Below, one piece after another: positions 9,872 through 16,750 of a stretch of 64,000 nt of DNA. A program made the position numbers and the translations under genes. The stretch is from Shewanella dokdonensis (GTDB lineage: Bacteria > Pseudomonadota > Gammaproteobacteria > Enterobacterales > Shewanellaceae), in the NCBI RefSeq assembly GCF_018394335.1, contig NZ_CP074572.1, positions 1-64,000 on the forward strand, given 5' to 3'. Position 1 is the stretch's first letter; every line of letters starts with the position of its first letter. Below the pieces are notes generated by a model, which saw only the letters and a program-made list of their open reading frames with translations, made no database searches and was not told the DNA's origin.

Positions 9872-10755
9872 TCAAGCCATCTTTTAATGACGTCCTTTAG
9901 TCTTTGAGAAATACCAACTAAAACGTCAAATGTAATTTGCTGCTTAGGATCATAGTATTCAATATGGCGTAATGGATGATCCACTGTCGAAAACTTAACA
10001 GGCTTAGACGCTTCATCTTTGCCCTTAATCATAAGAGTACCATTCCTAGCGGATATTTTTGCATCCTGAATCATATCTGGATCCATTTCAATGGCCATCC
10101 CCTTAACCGCCTTATACGATTGCTCCAACTTAGCCACATTTAGTTTATCCATGCGATTTAAAAAATTGGCTTCAGCTTCTTCAAGATTATCAGGATTAGG
10201 CCTAGTAAATGTCATTTCGACCATTTCTTTGAATGGAATCATAAGAGCTTTTTCTAACTGCTCTTTTTCAGGGATATGAGTAACATCCACTACACCGTAT
10301 TTGTCCTGTAGTGATTTTTGATTAAACAATGTATGTAAAAATTTTTGGGCGGTGACGGCGCCAAGACTCTTTTGGTTATAATACGCTTCATAGAACAACA
10401 AATGTTCTTGTGGGTAAAATATGTAGGTAAATCTGGCTCCATTTGGTTTCAAATTTTCTGGTATGTCTATACCTTCTAGCAGTTCATCTTCGGCTAACTT
10501 ACCAGTGTCTGTATTGAACCAATCGCCATCAACATCAATGGAAGTAAAGCAGTAAATATCGCCAGTAATGGGTCCGTTATCTTCTTGGTCATCGCGAATT
10601 TTATACATGTTAGCAAGTAAAGCGTGCCTATCACCCCGGAGTTTTATTGGCCTTTTCAAACGAACAGCTTCTTTAAACAGTTGTATATATTTTTCCGGAG
10701 TATGTGGTTGAATCGTTATGTTGATAGCCCCAACTTCAACTTTCTTATCTGGCAT
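9868..10755 (-). CDS. DUF4747-like protein, middle gene of accessory operon
   Basis: A soluble, charged protein of about 295 residues. The order of motifs (INITIQPHTPEKY near the start, RGDRHALLANMYKI, then TGDIYCFTSIDVDGDWF around residues 65-82 and FTYIFYPQEHLLFYE around 108-122) reads like the DUF4747 family, from memory and unconfirmed. The ATG at 10755 is preferred over the GTG at 10761 because AAGGA sits 8 bp upstream of it. The start overlaps the end of the HTH gene. The function is unknown; placement as AT-rich cargo between gpD and the control region of a P2-like prophage is typical of antiphage genes. Confidence 0.7.
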   Translation of the reverse strand: MPDKKVEVGAINITIQPHTPEKYIQLFKEAVRLKRPIKLRGDRHALLANMYKIRDDQEDNGPITGDIYCFTSIDVDGDWFNTDTGKLAEDELLEGIDIPENLKPNGARFTYIFYPQEHLLFYEAYYNQKSLGAVTAQKFLHTLFNQKSLQDKYGVVDVTHIPEKEQLEKALMIPFKEMVEMTFTRPNPDNLEEAEANFLNRMDKLNVAKLEQSYKAVKGMAIEMDPDMIQDAKISARNGTLMIKGKDEASKPVKFSTVDHPLRHIEYYDPKQQITFDVLVGISQRLKDVIKRWLE

Positions 10756-11065
10756 TCTCACTATCCTTGGTAAGTTCTTTAAAAAGAGATATTACAATTT
10801 CACGTTGCACGGCGCTAAGCTGATGCCATCGCTGTAACAATTCTTTAATCATCCCATCGCTCTCCCGCCGTTCACCGGTGAGCAGGTAATGCACATCAAC
10901 GCCAATCGCTTGGATCTTCTGCAGGTACTCAGCATCTGGCTGGCGTTCTCCTTGCTCATAATTGCTCTGAGCGTTCTTTCTTACTCCGCCAATATCACCG
11001 AAGTCTGTTTGGTTATAGCCAAGGCGTTCGCGCTCTTCACGCAATCGAGTACCAAAACTCGTCAT
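10745..11065 (-). CDS. XRE-family helix-turn-helix regulator of accessory operon
   Basis: A protein of about 106 residues (117 if the upstream ATG at 11098 is used; AGGGA just before 11065 favours the shorter form). The N-terminal ~65 residues are a Cro/C1-type HTH: FGTRLREERERLGYNQTDFG, then NAQSNYEQGERQPDAEYLQ and IGVDVHYLLTGERR, the standard end of the family domain. A C-terminal helical tail follows. It heads the leftward trio and faces a divergent gene across an 11-bp perfect inverted repeat (11147-11174), so autoregulation is likely. Confidence 0.85.
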   Translation of the reverse strand: MTSFGTRLREERERLGYNQTDFGDIGGVRKNAQSNYEQGERQPDAEYLQKIQAIGVDVHYLLTGERRESDGMIKELLQRWHQLSAVQREIVISLFKELTKDSENAR

Positions 11066-11146
11066 AATTTCCCTGAATAGCGTTTGACTTTCACCCATTC
11101 GATGGAATAATGAATTTCCACCACTGGATAAAAATCACGTTGAAAA

Positions 11147-11174
11147 TTTACCTAAATACAACCATTTAGGTAAA
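11147..11174. promoter_or_regulatory. Perfect inverted repeat, probable operator of the HTH regulator
   Basis: TTTACCTAAAT and its exact reverse complement ATTTAGGTAAA are separated by 6 bp. The site is in the divergent intergenic region between the HTH gene (leftward) and the small peptide gene (rightward), about 80 bp from each start. No other copy of the full 11-bp arm was noticed. Confidence 0.65.
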
Positions 11175-11249
11175 AAATTGATTCATATTCCCAAACCGGG
11201 AGTTGATTGTCCAGTGTGCGGTATCGCAAATCTTACCTAGGAGTCGATG

Positions 11250-11498
11250 ATGCAAATCAGTAGTACCTCTCAACTAGCCTCAACCATTCAGTCAACTGAT
11301 ACGAACCACAAGGAACAGACCGACAACACCAAGCAGGACGCCGTAAAAGCAGATACAAGCGACACGGTGACACTGTCTTCCGAAGCAAAAGCCCTTGCGC
11401 AAACTCAAGGCAGTGGCTGGGGCAAAGAGCCGCAAAAGATGACCACAATGGGTAGCGGTTGGGGTCAGGAACCCGGGCAATCCACACTGGAGGAATGA
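11250..11498 (+). CDS. Small protein with two GSGWGxEP repeats
   Basis: About 82 residues, unrecognised. TAGGAG lies 6 bp before the ATG at 11250; a second ATG sits one codon upstream. The first ~45 residues are polar, rich in S, T, D and Q, with no signal peptide. A TLSSEAKALAQ helix follows (residues ~42-52), then two copies of GSGWG-K/Q-EP separated by 10 residues and an acidic end. The duplicated short aromatic/glycine motif resembles a recognition or precursor tail, but that is inference. The next gene starts 3 bp after its stop and two membrane protein genes follow. Confidence 0.6.
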   Translation: MQISSTSQLASTIQSTDTNHKEQTDNTKQDAVKADTSDTVTLSSEAKALAQTQGSGWGKEPQKMTTMGSGWGQEPGQSTLEE

Positions 11499-11501
11499 TC
11501 A

Positions 11502-11981
11502 ATGGCAGCATTCATCACGTGGCTGGAGCCTAGGTTTTGGATGGCTTGCATGACATGGCTTGTGATTGCCTTCTGGCGTAACGCGCCGCGCTCTGGCCGT
11601 AGTGCCATGACAATGTGGGTAGTTATGGGCGTTGCCATGGACTCGCTAATCCCTTTACTCCATTTCCTTGATGAATCGCTGCAACGGCACTTATGGTATC
11701 TGTGCTGGATGGTGATCAACAGCCTAACTGTTATCGCAATCGGTGCATGGCACTTACAGCATCATCTCCAGCCAGATCACCTAGCCAAAACTGTCAGTTA
11801 CACGGCCCTTGCCATGATTGCGGTACAGCTCACGCGCTACACCGACCGTATGGCAGTGCAAACCGATCTCTTGGGGCCAGTCTATCAAGTGCTGGTTCCC
11901 GCCATGAATATTGGCGTTTTGCTGTATGCCATTGGTTGGTTATACAGGGAGTTAAAGCACGAGGAAGCAAACGGATGTTGA
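11502..11981 (+). CDS. Four-helix membrane protein, unknown
   Basis: 159 residues with hydrophobic segments at about 5-24, 35-55, 64-84, 93-110 and 125-146, so four or five transmembrane helices and little else. It starts 3 bp after the GSGWG-repeat protein and overlaps the next gene by 7 bp, so the three form one operon. A phage holin is possible but the size and number of segments fit poorly. No confident family. Confidence 0.6.
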   Translation: MAAFITWLEPRFWMACMTWLVIAFWRNAPRSGRSAMTMWVVMGVAMDSLIPLLHFLDESLQRHLWYLCWMVINSLTVIAIGAWHLQHHLQPDHLAKTVSYTALAMIAVQLTRYTDRMAVQTDLLGPVYQVLVPAMNIGVLLYAIGWLYRELKHEEANGC

Positions 11982-12253
11982 CGGCGTTTATTTTTATTAC
12001 CGGAACTTTCAATTTACTGGCGGCAGTGCTGATCCTTTGGTTCAGTCTGCATCGACCACACCGCAACTCGCATCAGCACCAGGCACGAGCACATTATCTT
12101 TGTATGCAGTTGCTGGAAATTGAAAAGATGACCAACAACTATCAAAAGATCGAAGCATACAACCTATGGCGGCAGGAACTGCAAGCCTATGGGGAGTATT
12201 GCCAGTTGGCTACCCAACCTAGCCAACACAAACAACAACTTCACGTGATATAG
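11975..12253 (+). CDS. Small membrane-anchored protein, unknown
   Basis: 92 residues. One N-terminal transmembrane helix (residues ~3-24, FIFITGTFNLLAAVLILWF) is followed by a basic, His-rich stretch and a helical cytoplasmic part. The topology (N-terminal anchor, helical tail) recalls Rz-type spanins or small regulators, but it lacks a clear periplasmic proline-rich form. GAGGAAG precedes the ATG, which lies inside the end of the previous gene. Confidence 0.55.
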   Translation: MLTAFIFITGTFNLLAAVLILWFSLHRPHRNSHQHQARAHYLCMQLLEIEKMTNNYQKIEAYNLWRQELQAYGEYCQLATQPSQHKQQLHVI

Positions 12254-12304
12254 TGGAGAAAATAGTTTAGACAAATTGAGTTTATTTAGATTGTTCTAAC
12301 CTAA

Positions 12305-12409
12305 GTTGTCTGTTAACTCACAACGCCTGACATGTTAGTTAACTAACAACTTTTATTGCATATAAGCAATTTTGTACATATAGTGTGCATGTAAGCAATG
12401 TTGTACATA
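12305..12409 (+). promoter_or_regulatory. Control region with palindromes and a 23-bp direct repeat
   Basis: Upstream of the gene at 12467 there are two palindromes centred on GTTAAC: GTTGT-N10-ACAAC at 12305-12324 and the perfect 16-mer TGTTAGTTAACTAACA at 12333-12348. A direct repeat follows at 12358-12380 and 12387-12409 (21 of 23 positions match, period 29). The spacing of about three helical turns suits cooperative binding of a regulator. No protein partner can be assigned. Confidence 0.6.
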
Positions 12410-12466
12410 GTTATGTATATGTGCACTTTGTTGCATATTTCGTTGTATAAGCATTGAGGAACTCCC

Positions 12467-12793
12467 ATGAAAACCCGCAACATACAGACAGTCATAGATA
12501 GTGACCTTGTCGCTAATGTTGTACCTGAAGCTCAGGGATTCGGGGAACTTCAGGTGCGTTGCCTTAGCAAAGGCGATAAGTTTATTCGTTACATTGTGGT
12601 TGACTCAGCAGAAGTTGAACAGAAGCCGTTTGCTGTTCGCATTTTGGCAGAAGCTCAGTTTAATAATCAGCGTGAAAAGTTTTCCTTCTCCGCACCTGAG
12701 CTGTCTATAGCCATGGCTTCAAGAGTGAAAGACACAATTCTGACTCACTTGCCTGTGCTGAATCAGCAACATTGCCATCGGCTAATGGCATAA
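12467..12793 (+). CDS. Conserved-looking small protein, unknown
   Basis: 108 residues, soluble, no recognised domain. It begins MKTRNIQTVIDSDLVANVV and has beta-strand-like central segments (QVRCLSKGDKFIRYIVVDS). GAGGA lies 8 bp upstream of the ATG, and it sits just downstream of the repeat-rich control region. A rho-independent terminator follows within 35 bp, so it is a monocistronic unit, apart from any read-through into the next gene. Confidence 0.55.
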   Translation: MKTRNIQTVIDSDLVANVVPEAQGFGELQVRCLSKGDKFIRYIVVDSAEVEQKPFAVRILAEAQFNNQREKFSFSAPELSIAMASRVKDTILTHLPVLNQQHCHRLMA

Positions 12794-12823
12794 TCGAAAA
12801 AACATTGTTAACGATGATATAAT

Positions 12824-12854
12824 AAGCTCCATCATTAAAAATGGAGCTTTTTTT
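12824..12854 (+). terminator. Rho-independent terminator; 3' arm carries a GGAG
   Basis: AAGCTCCAT, an 8-nt loop, then ATGGAGCTT and a run of T. The GGAG in the 3' arm is 8 nt upstream of the GTG start of the next gene, so the same hairpin could hide that gene's ribosome binding site. Confidence 0.8.
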
Positions 12855-13576
12855 GTGCCTTCACTAATCTCATCATCCTACTCTAAAACGTTAGATAATG
12901 ACCCACACGACTACGCAGAACTGCTGAGACAACAAGGGATTGTGGTGGGTGCAGATATAGGCGATCCCATTTTTGTACAGTTTTCATTGCTTGAGGTTCT
13001 CGCTGGCACTGGTTATGTCGTATTCACAGAGATGATCCCCGCAGATATAGATCATGCAGAACTTCTGTGCACTGATGCATTTAATAACAATCAAGATCCC
13101 TTTGATATATACACTAGCGTTGGGCCCAAAGTATACCTCCGAACAGGCAACCGCTTTGGACAGATATTTTTTGCCATCACACCACCACTAAATGGTCCGC
13201 AAATCTCTGGTGTATTTGTAGAAGATGACTTTCAGAAATATGGCATCAGTTCCCTTGCATATCGTTTTTTAGCCAGCCACTACGGTGCCGTATATAGTGA
13301 TAAAAACCAAACCATCTTTGGTGCAAGGCTATGGTACGCCGGCTTACCTAAACACGGTATTGTTCGCGCGCTGGATACCAATGCAAATAATGCAGTACTT
13401 GAAACATTTGTGGTTAACCAAGCCCCCAGCAGGAGCACTGGGATGCTATTAAACTAGCACCAGAACAGCTGAAAAAAGTAGTAGTGCCAGTAAACACTAC
13501 CCAGTCCAAAGGACATGTGGTGCTAGAATTTACCTTGCATGCAGATGTCAGTACCGTCGGGAATGACAATAACTAA
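12855..13576 (+). CDS. GNAT-like protein, unknown role, one frame break
   Basis: After adding one C in the run at 13423-13427 the frame continues for about 240 codons to TAA at 13574-13576. No ATG fits the start; the GTG at 12855 follows directly on the terminator T-run, with GGAG in the hairpin as the only Shine-Dalgarno. The segment around residues 123-160 (FVEDDFQKYGISSLAYRFLA, then GAVYSDKNQTIFGARLW) resembles phage GNAT-fold proteins that carry an SDxxQTxxGxxLW motif; this is a low-confidence family guess. It converges on the following minus-strand gene with a 4-bp overlap. Confidence 0.6.
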
Positions 13577-13971
13577 CGCTTCGTTGAAGCTGTATTTAGC
13601 TTATCCAACTCAGTTAGAGCATCGTATGCCTCCCGTACCTCAGGATCCTGAAACGCGCGCTCTTTCAATTCTGCAAAACTGACGGCTTTGACTTTCGCGG
13701 GCTTAGGTTCGGAGATTGACAAACACTTCCAGATTTTTATTCCAAAGCCTTTTGCCACGTCCCGCGCTTCGGCTTTGGTGCTAAAGCCAGTTACACCTAC
13801 AACATTCAACGCCTCAAGCGCCTGAGTAGGATCGCCGATATGCGGTTGGGTAGACTGATAATGCAGATTCCCCTCTGTCCAAGCATAAACCCAGTTAATG
13901 GCGGGTTCAGTGATAACGCCATCAAGGCGATAGAACTTGGGGATGGTATGAGTTGTCGTTATGAACCACAT
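13573..13971 (-). CDS. Hypothetical protein, unknown
   Basis: 132 residues, no recognised domain. Aromatic-rich N-terminal half (TIPKFYRLDGVITEPAINWV), a FSTKAEARDVAKGFG helix around residues 63-77, and a helical C-terminus with FAELKERAFQDPEVREAYDA. The last part resembles the tail of some antitoxin-like HTH proteins, but no HTH precedes it. It is convergent with the GNAT-like gene and separate from the leftward membrane operon by 37 bp, so it might be that operon's last gene. Confidence 0.5.
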   Translation of the reverse strand: MWFITTTHTIPKFYRLDGVITEPAINWVYAWTEGNLHYQSTQPHIGDPTQALEALNVVGVTGFSTKAEARDVAKGFGIKIWKCLSISEPKPAKVKAVSFAELKERAFQDPEVREAYDALTELDKLNTASTKR

Positions 13972-14008
13972 GATTTGGTAACCTTTGATACTAAAGAAAA
14001 TCCATTAT

Positions 14009-14499
14009 TCAATATACAGGCTCAATTTTCTCGGCATTGCTATTTAACATCGCACTATAAAGAACCTTGACACAACCCCAAATTGAATACCCAAATAGAA
14101 AGCTACATACTACTAGCATTGAATAGATATCCACTGTCCCAAAGTAGTTGAAATAAATAACATCACCAAAAAACTGTTGAACATAAACACCTTTTAAAAT
14201 TGCAGCTGATGTTGTAGATGCCAAACCAAAAGTAATCGCTGCAAACGCACTATCTGCAAAAACTCCAAAATTTTTATAAATAACCCCTGATAGTTAGATT
14301 GGTCATTATCTTTAGATGATAAAAAATGAATAGCAAAACAAATGAAACATCCTAACCACAATGATATGTTCAAATGTTGCCATTCAAGAGCTTCCCTAAT
14401 TCCTAAATTGCATTGTTTCTGATACCGTATATATAGTGCTGCTAAAATTACTAAGCAAATAAATGTGATAACTGTTTTTAAATGAAATCGCTTTAGCAT
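14009..14499 (-). CDS. Membrane protein, third gene of leftward membrane operon, one frame break
   Basis: The frame breaks in the T-run at 14271-14275 (an A-run on the coding strand). Restoring one base gives about 163 residues with hydrophobic segments near residues 7-25, 46-65, 80-105 and 115-140. AGGAG precedes the ATG, inside the end of the glycine-zipper gene. No family recognised. The base composition is strongly AT-rich compared with the phage structural genes. Confidence 0.6.
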
Positions 14500-14505
14500 C
14501 TTAGC

Positions 14506-14814
14506 TCAACTCCTATTGAATCGTTCAGCCCGTTCTCGGTCTGAGTCATCAGAACTCTTTCCAAGTAATCCGCCAATAATTCCACCTATAATTACACCAG
14601 GGACGCCACCTAAAACACCAACGACACTACCTAGTGCCATAGCAGGGGCAGACTTATTATCGGCTTCAGCCATGACTTCTCTGATTGAGTAAACCTTATC
14701 CTTCACTCTAATTCTTTCTGACTTGGCAATCTCCGTCAGTGCCTTTCTATCATCAGCGACTTGCTTAAGATAAGTTTTCTCATTATTAGATTTATCTACA
14801 ACGTATAGTCTCAT
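14506..14814 (-). CDS. Glycine-zipper membrane protein, middle gene of operon
   Basis: 102 residues. The N-terminal half is charged and helical (YVVDKSNNEKTYLKQVADDR). A glycine-zipper hairpin occupies about residues 57-86 (LGSVVGVLGGVPGVIIGGII plus GGLLG), followed by a charged RERAERFNRS tail. Glycine zippers of this kind pack in membranes and occur in pore-forming or abortive-infection proteins and in outer-membrane lipoproteins; no lipobox is present here. It has a strong Shine-Dalgarno (GAGGGGA) and overlaps the upstream gene by 23 bp. Confidence 0.65.
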   Translation of the reverse strand: MRLYVVDKSNNEKTYLKQVADDRKALTEIAKSERIRVKDKVYSIREVMAEADNKSAPAMALGSVVGVLGGVPGVIIGGIIGGLLGKSSDDSDRERAERFNRS

Positions 14815-15256
14815 TTATAGTTCCCCTCCTGCTATTTCTATATCTCAGTTCAATTAAGGTTCTCATTTTTTCACGTTGAATAATCCAGATAAGCTCCAAG
14901 GCATATACAGGAGAGTAAATGAAATTATTAACATCAGGGATCGAAGCAACTTGCTTTAAGAAACTATTAGATAAGACATGTAGCCCTATAATAGAAAAAC
15001 AACCTAAGAACAAAATTAGTAACGTATATGTTCTAACAATTGCATGAGTAACGTATGCATCGTTACGATACTGCCTTGATAATTTCCTATTATAACGAAA
15101 TCGCCAAGCTATTCTTTTTCTGCGAACAAATCCAAGAAGCCAATAAATGAACCTATCACCAGCCCTATTGATTGGTGATGAAATAAACGCCATAAATATT
15201 GTCAAAATTACAGTGACCAATAAAGAATTTAATGGGTTTGCAAGCCACTCTAACAC
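14792..15256 (-). CDS. Membrane protein, first gene of leftward membrane operon
   Basis: 154 residues, GTG start with AAGGAG 8 bp upstream. One helix near residues 10-30, a basic stretch rich in R and K (RRKRIAWRFRYNRKLSRQYR) at 44-63, and a second helix near 73-95. A likely topology is two helices flanking a basic cytoplasmic loop. No family recognised. With the two downstream genes it forms an AT-rich membrane-protein operon opposite in strand to the phage genes, next to the repressor. Confidence 0.6.
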   Translation of the reverse strand: MLEWLANPLNSLLVTVILTIFMAFISSPINRAGDRFIYWLLGFVRRKRIAWRFRYNRKLSRQYRNDAYVTHAIVRTYTLLILFLGCFSIIGLHVLSNSFLKQVASIPDVNNFIYSPVYALELIWIIQREKMRTLIELRYRNSRRGTINETIRCR

Positions 15257-15329
15257 CTCTAGATCTCCTTATCTTAGAATTAAGATTTTGCTACTTATCA
15301 CTCATTCCCTGCCTTCTGCTCTGGCAGGT

Positions 15330-15755
15330 TCAGTTGCTTCTCCCCATCTTGGTTTCAAACACATAACGGGCGAGTTCTAGTACACGGTCGAATTGCTCTT
15401 CACTGATGGGGAAAAACTGTAAACGGTGACCAGTCACAAGTATTTCGCGCATCATCGCGTCAAATCCATCGGCATCAACGTGACCATGCTTAAGCGCATC
15501 ACGGTCAAATCGGCTGAAATAGTCCGGCACAGCCAACATCCAGGGTTCGATCCAGGCACGATTGGGCAGCATCTGCAGCACTTTACAGGCATTTTCTAGT
15601 TTTTCGATGGAGGGGTTAGCGGTACCTTTGCGCATGGCGATGAAGTATGAGTAATCAATCTGGATGCCCTGGCGCTGAGCCTGTTCAACCAGTTCCCGCA
15701 TCTTGGTATTGCCAAGCAACACATCCATATTTTTAGCGACAATATCAATGATCAT
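15330..15755 (-). CDS. Prophage repressor (CI-like HTH)
   Basis: About 141 residues from the ATG at 15755, which has AGGA 7 bp upstream; a longer in-frame start at 15824 would run through an operator. The N-terminal region (MDVLLGNTKMRELVEQAQRQ through AMRKGTANPSIEKLENACKV) is a helix-turn-helix of the phage repressor type, with a C-terminal part of unknown fold that could mediate dimerisation. It is divergent from the Cro-like gene across two GAATATATTC palindromes, the classical layout of a lysogeny switch. No LexA-type self-cleavage domain is visible, so induction may not be RecA-dependent. Confidence 0.8.
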   Translation of the reverse strand: MIIDIVAKNMDVLLGNTKMRELVEQAQRQGIQIDYSYFIAMRKGTANPSIEKLENACKVLQMLPNRAWIEPWMLAVPDYFSRFDRDALKHGHVDADGFDAMMREILVTGHRLQFFPISEEQFDRVLELARYVFETKMGRSN

Positions 15756-15800
15756 TGTGCGTTCCTGTTTACGCTCTTGTGTCTGATAGCGACACAGTTT

Positions 15801-15810
15801 GAATATATTC
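15801..15810. promoter_or_regulatory. Operator candidate GAATATATTC (repressor side)
   Basis: A perfect 10-bp palindrome 46 bp upstream of the repressor start. The identical palindrome recurs at 15925-15934 and 17202-17211. Confidence 0.65.
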
Positions 15811-15924
15811 CATTTTATACACAATTATCCTAACAAACGCACCTTATCTGCCATCTAACTGTAAATTCGGGTAAATCCGTCACATCTCAGATCAAGATCA
15901 AGCATTGAACCGATACAAAAATTA

Positions 15925-15934
15925 GAATATATTC
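15925..15934. promoter_or_regulatory. Operator candidate GAATATATTC (Cro side)
   Basis: A perfect 10-bp palindrome 31 bp upstream of the Cro-like gene start, in an AT-rich divergent promoter region (15825-15965). Confidence 0.65.
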
Positions 15935-15965
15935 ACACTATTGTGATTATATCCAATTTTAACTT

Positions 15966-16163
15966 ATGACCACTCAACAGATCCGCCAGCATCTACTGCA
16001 GCTACATCGGCAACGGGGCAAGCTGCGGGCCTTTGCAGAGGCGCATCAGCTTAACTACAACTCCCTGTTTAAGTTCATGACCGGCAACGGCCAACTCTGG
16101 CACGACAACGCGGTACACATCATTAACGCCATCCAGGCAGAACAACTCCAGGAGGCTGCATGA
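15966..16163 (+). CDS. Cro/Cox-like DNA-binding protein
   Basis: 65 residues, basic and helical: QIRQHLLQLHRQRGKLRAFA, then HQLNYNSLFKFMTGNGQLW, matching a small HTH where the second part is the recognition region. It is the first gene transcribed away from the repressor, with an operator palindrome directly upstream. Its role as Cro-like anti-repressor is inferred from position and size. The stop overlaps the Ogr-like gene by 4 bp. Confidence 0.72.
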   Translation: MTTQQIRQHLLQLHRQRGKLRAFAEAHQLNYNSLFKFMTGNGQLWHDNAVHIINAIQAEQLQEAA

Positions 16164-16450
16164 GCAAAGGTAATGGCAATGGGATGTATTGCCCCAACTG
16201 CGGTGCCAGAGCTTTTTTACGGCGTACCAAACAAATGAGCGACCACACCCGCGAACGCTTGTATGTGTGCGGCAATATTGAGGGTGATAAGCCCTGCGGT
16301 ATGTCGTTTGTAGCGATAGAAGAAGTACAACGGATGGTAGTGCCACCGGCAGAACTTTACCCCGGTAAAACTGCGCTCCCTATGAGCCGCTGCGCACAGC
16401 GCTTATACGGGCAAACAAAAGCCCCACATGATAGCGGGGCGATAAGATGA
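16160..16450 (+). CDS. Ogr/Delta-type zinc-finger late activator
   Basis: 96 residues. CPNCGARAFLRRTKQ near the start, then a second pair in YVCGNIEGDKPCGMSFVAI (C-x2-C ... C-x(7)-C), and the VxxYxxPxE-like VVPPAELYPG segment are diagnostic of the Ogr/Delta family, which activates P2-type late promoters. P2 Ogr is 72 aa, so this one has a C-terminal extension. In P2 ogr lies after D. Here it is in the early operon directly behind the Cro-like gene, which would place late-gene activation under the lysogeny switch. Confidence 0.85.
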   Translation: MSKGNGNGMYCPNCGARAFLRRTKQMSDHTRERLYVCGNIEGDKPCGMSFVAIEEVQRMVVPPAELYPGKTALPMSRCAQRLYGQTKAPHDSGAIR

Positions 16451-16461
16451 AATTGTTAATG

Positions 16462-16749
16462 TCAGTTAAGCGCTCTAAGTACATGCTCAGGATCACGCTC
16501 AATCAATCTGAGCAAGGTTTTAGCTGGGCCTGTTGGTTCGCGGCGCCCCTGCTCCCAATTGCGCAGAGTGCCAATATTCACGTCAATCAACTTGGCAAAT
16601 TTGCTCTGAGTGAGATTAGTTTTTTCGCGAATACTCTTGACCTTAACCGCCATAACAACCGCCTCGCGGGAAGGTTCGCGTTCGCCTTTTACAATTTCGT
16701 CCATCTGCTGCACGCTAGCCAGCAGTTCTTCAAACAGTGCATCGTTCAT
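16462..16749 (-). CDS. HigA2-type antitoxin (HTH)
   Basis: About 95 residues from the ATG at 16749 (an upstream in-frame start would overlap the toxin). The C-terminal HTH reads IREKTNLTQSKFAKLIDVNI, then TLRNWEQGRREPTGPAKTLL, typical of HigA2/VCA0469-like antitoxins that bind the toxin and repress the operon. It follows the toxin gene with 1 bp between them. This toxin-first order is usual for hig modules. Confidence 0.88.
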   Translation of the reverse strand: MNDALFEELLASVQQMDEIVKGEREPSREAVVMAVKVKSIREKTNLTQSKFAKLIDVNIGTLRNWEQGRREPTGPAKTLLRLIERDPEHVLRALN

Positions 16750-16750
16750 A

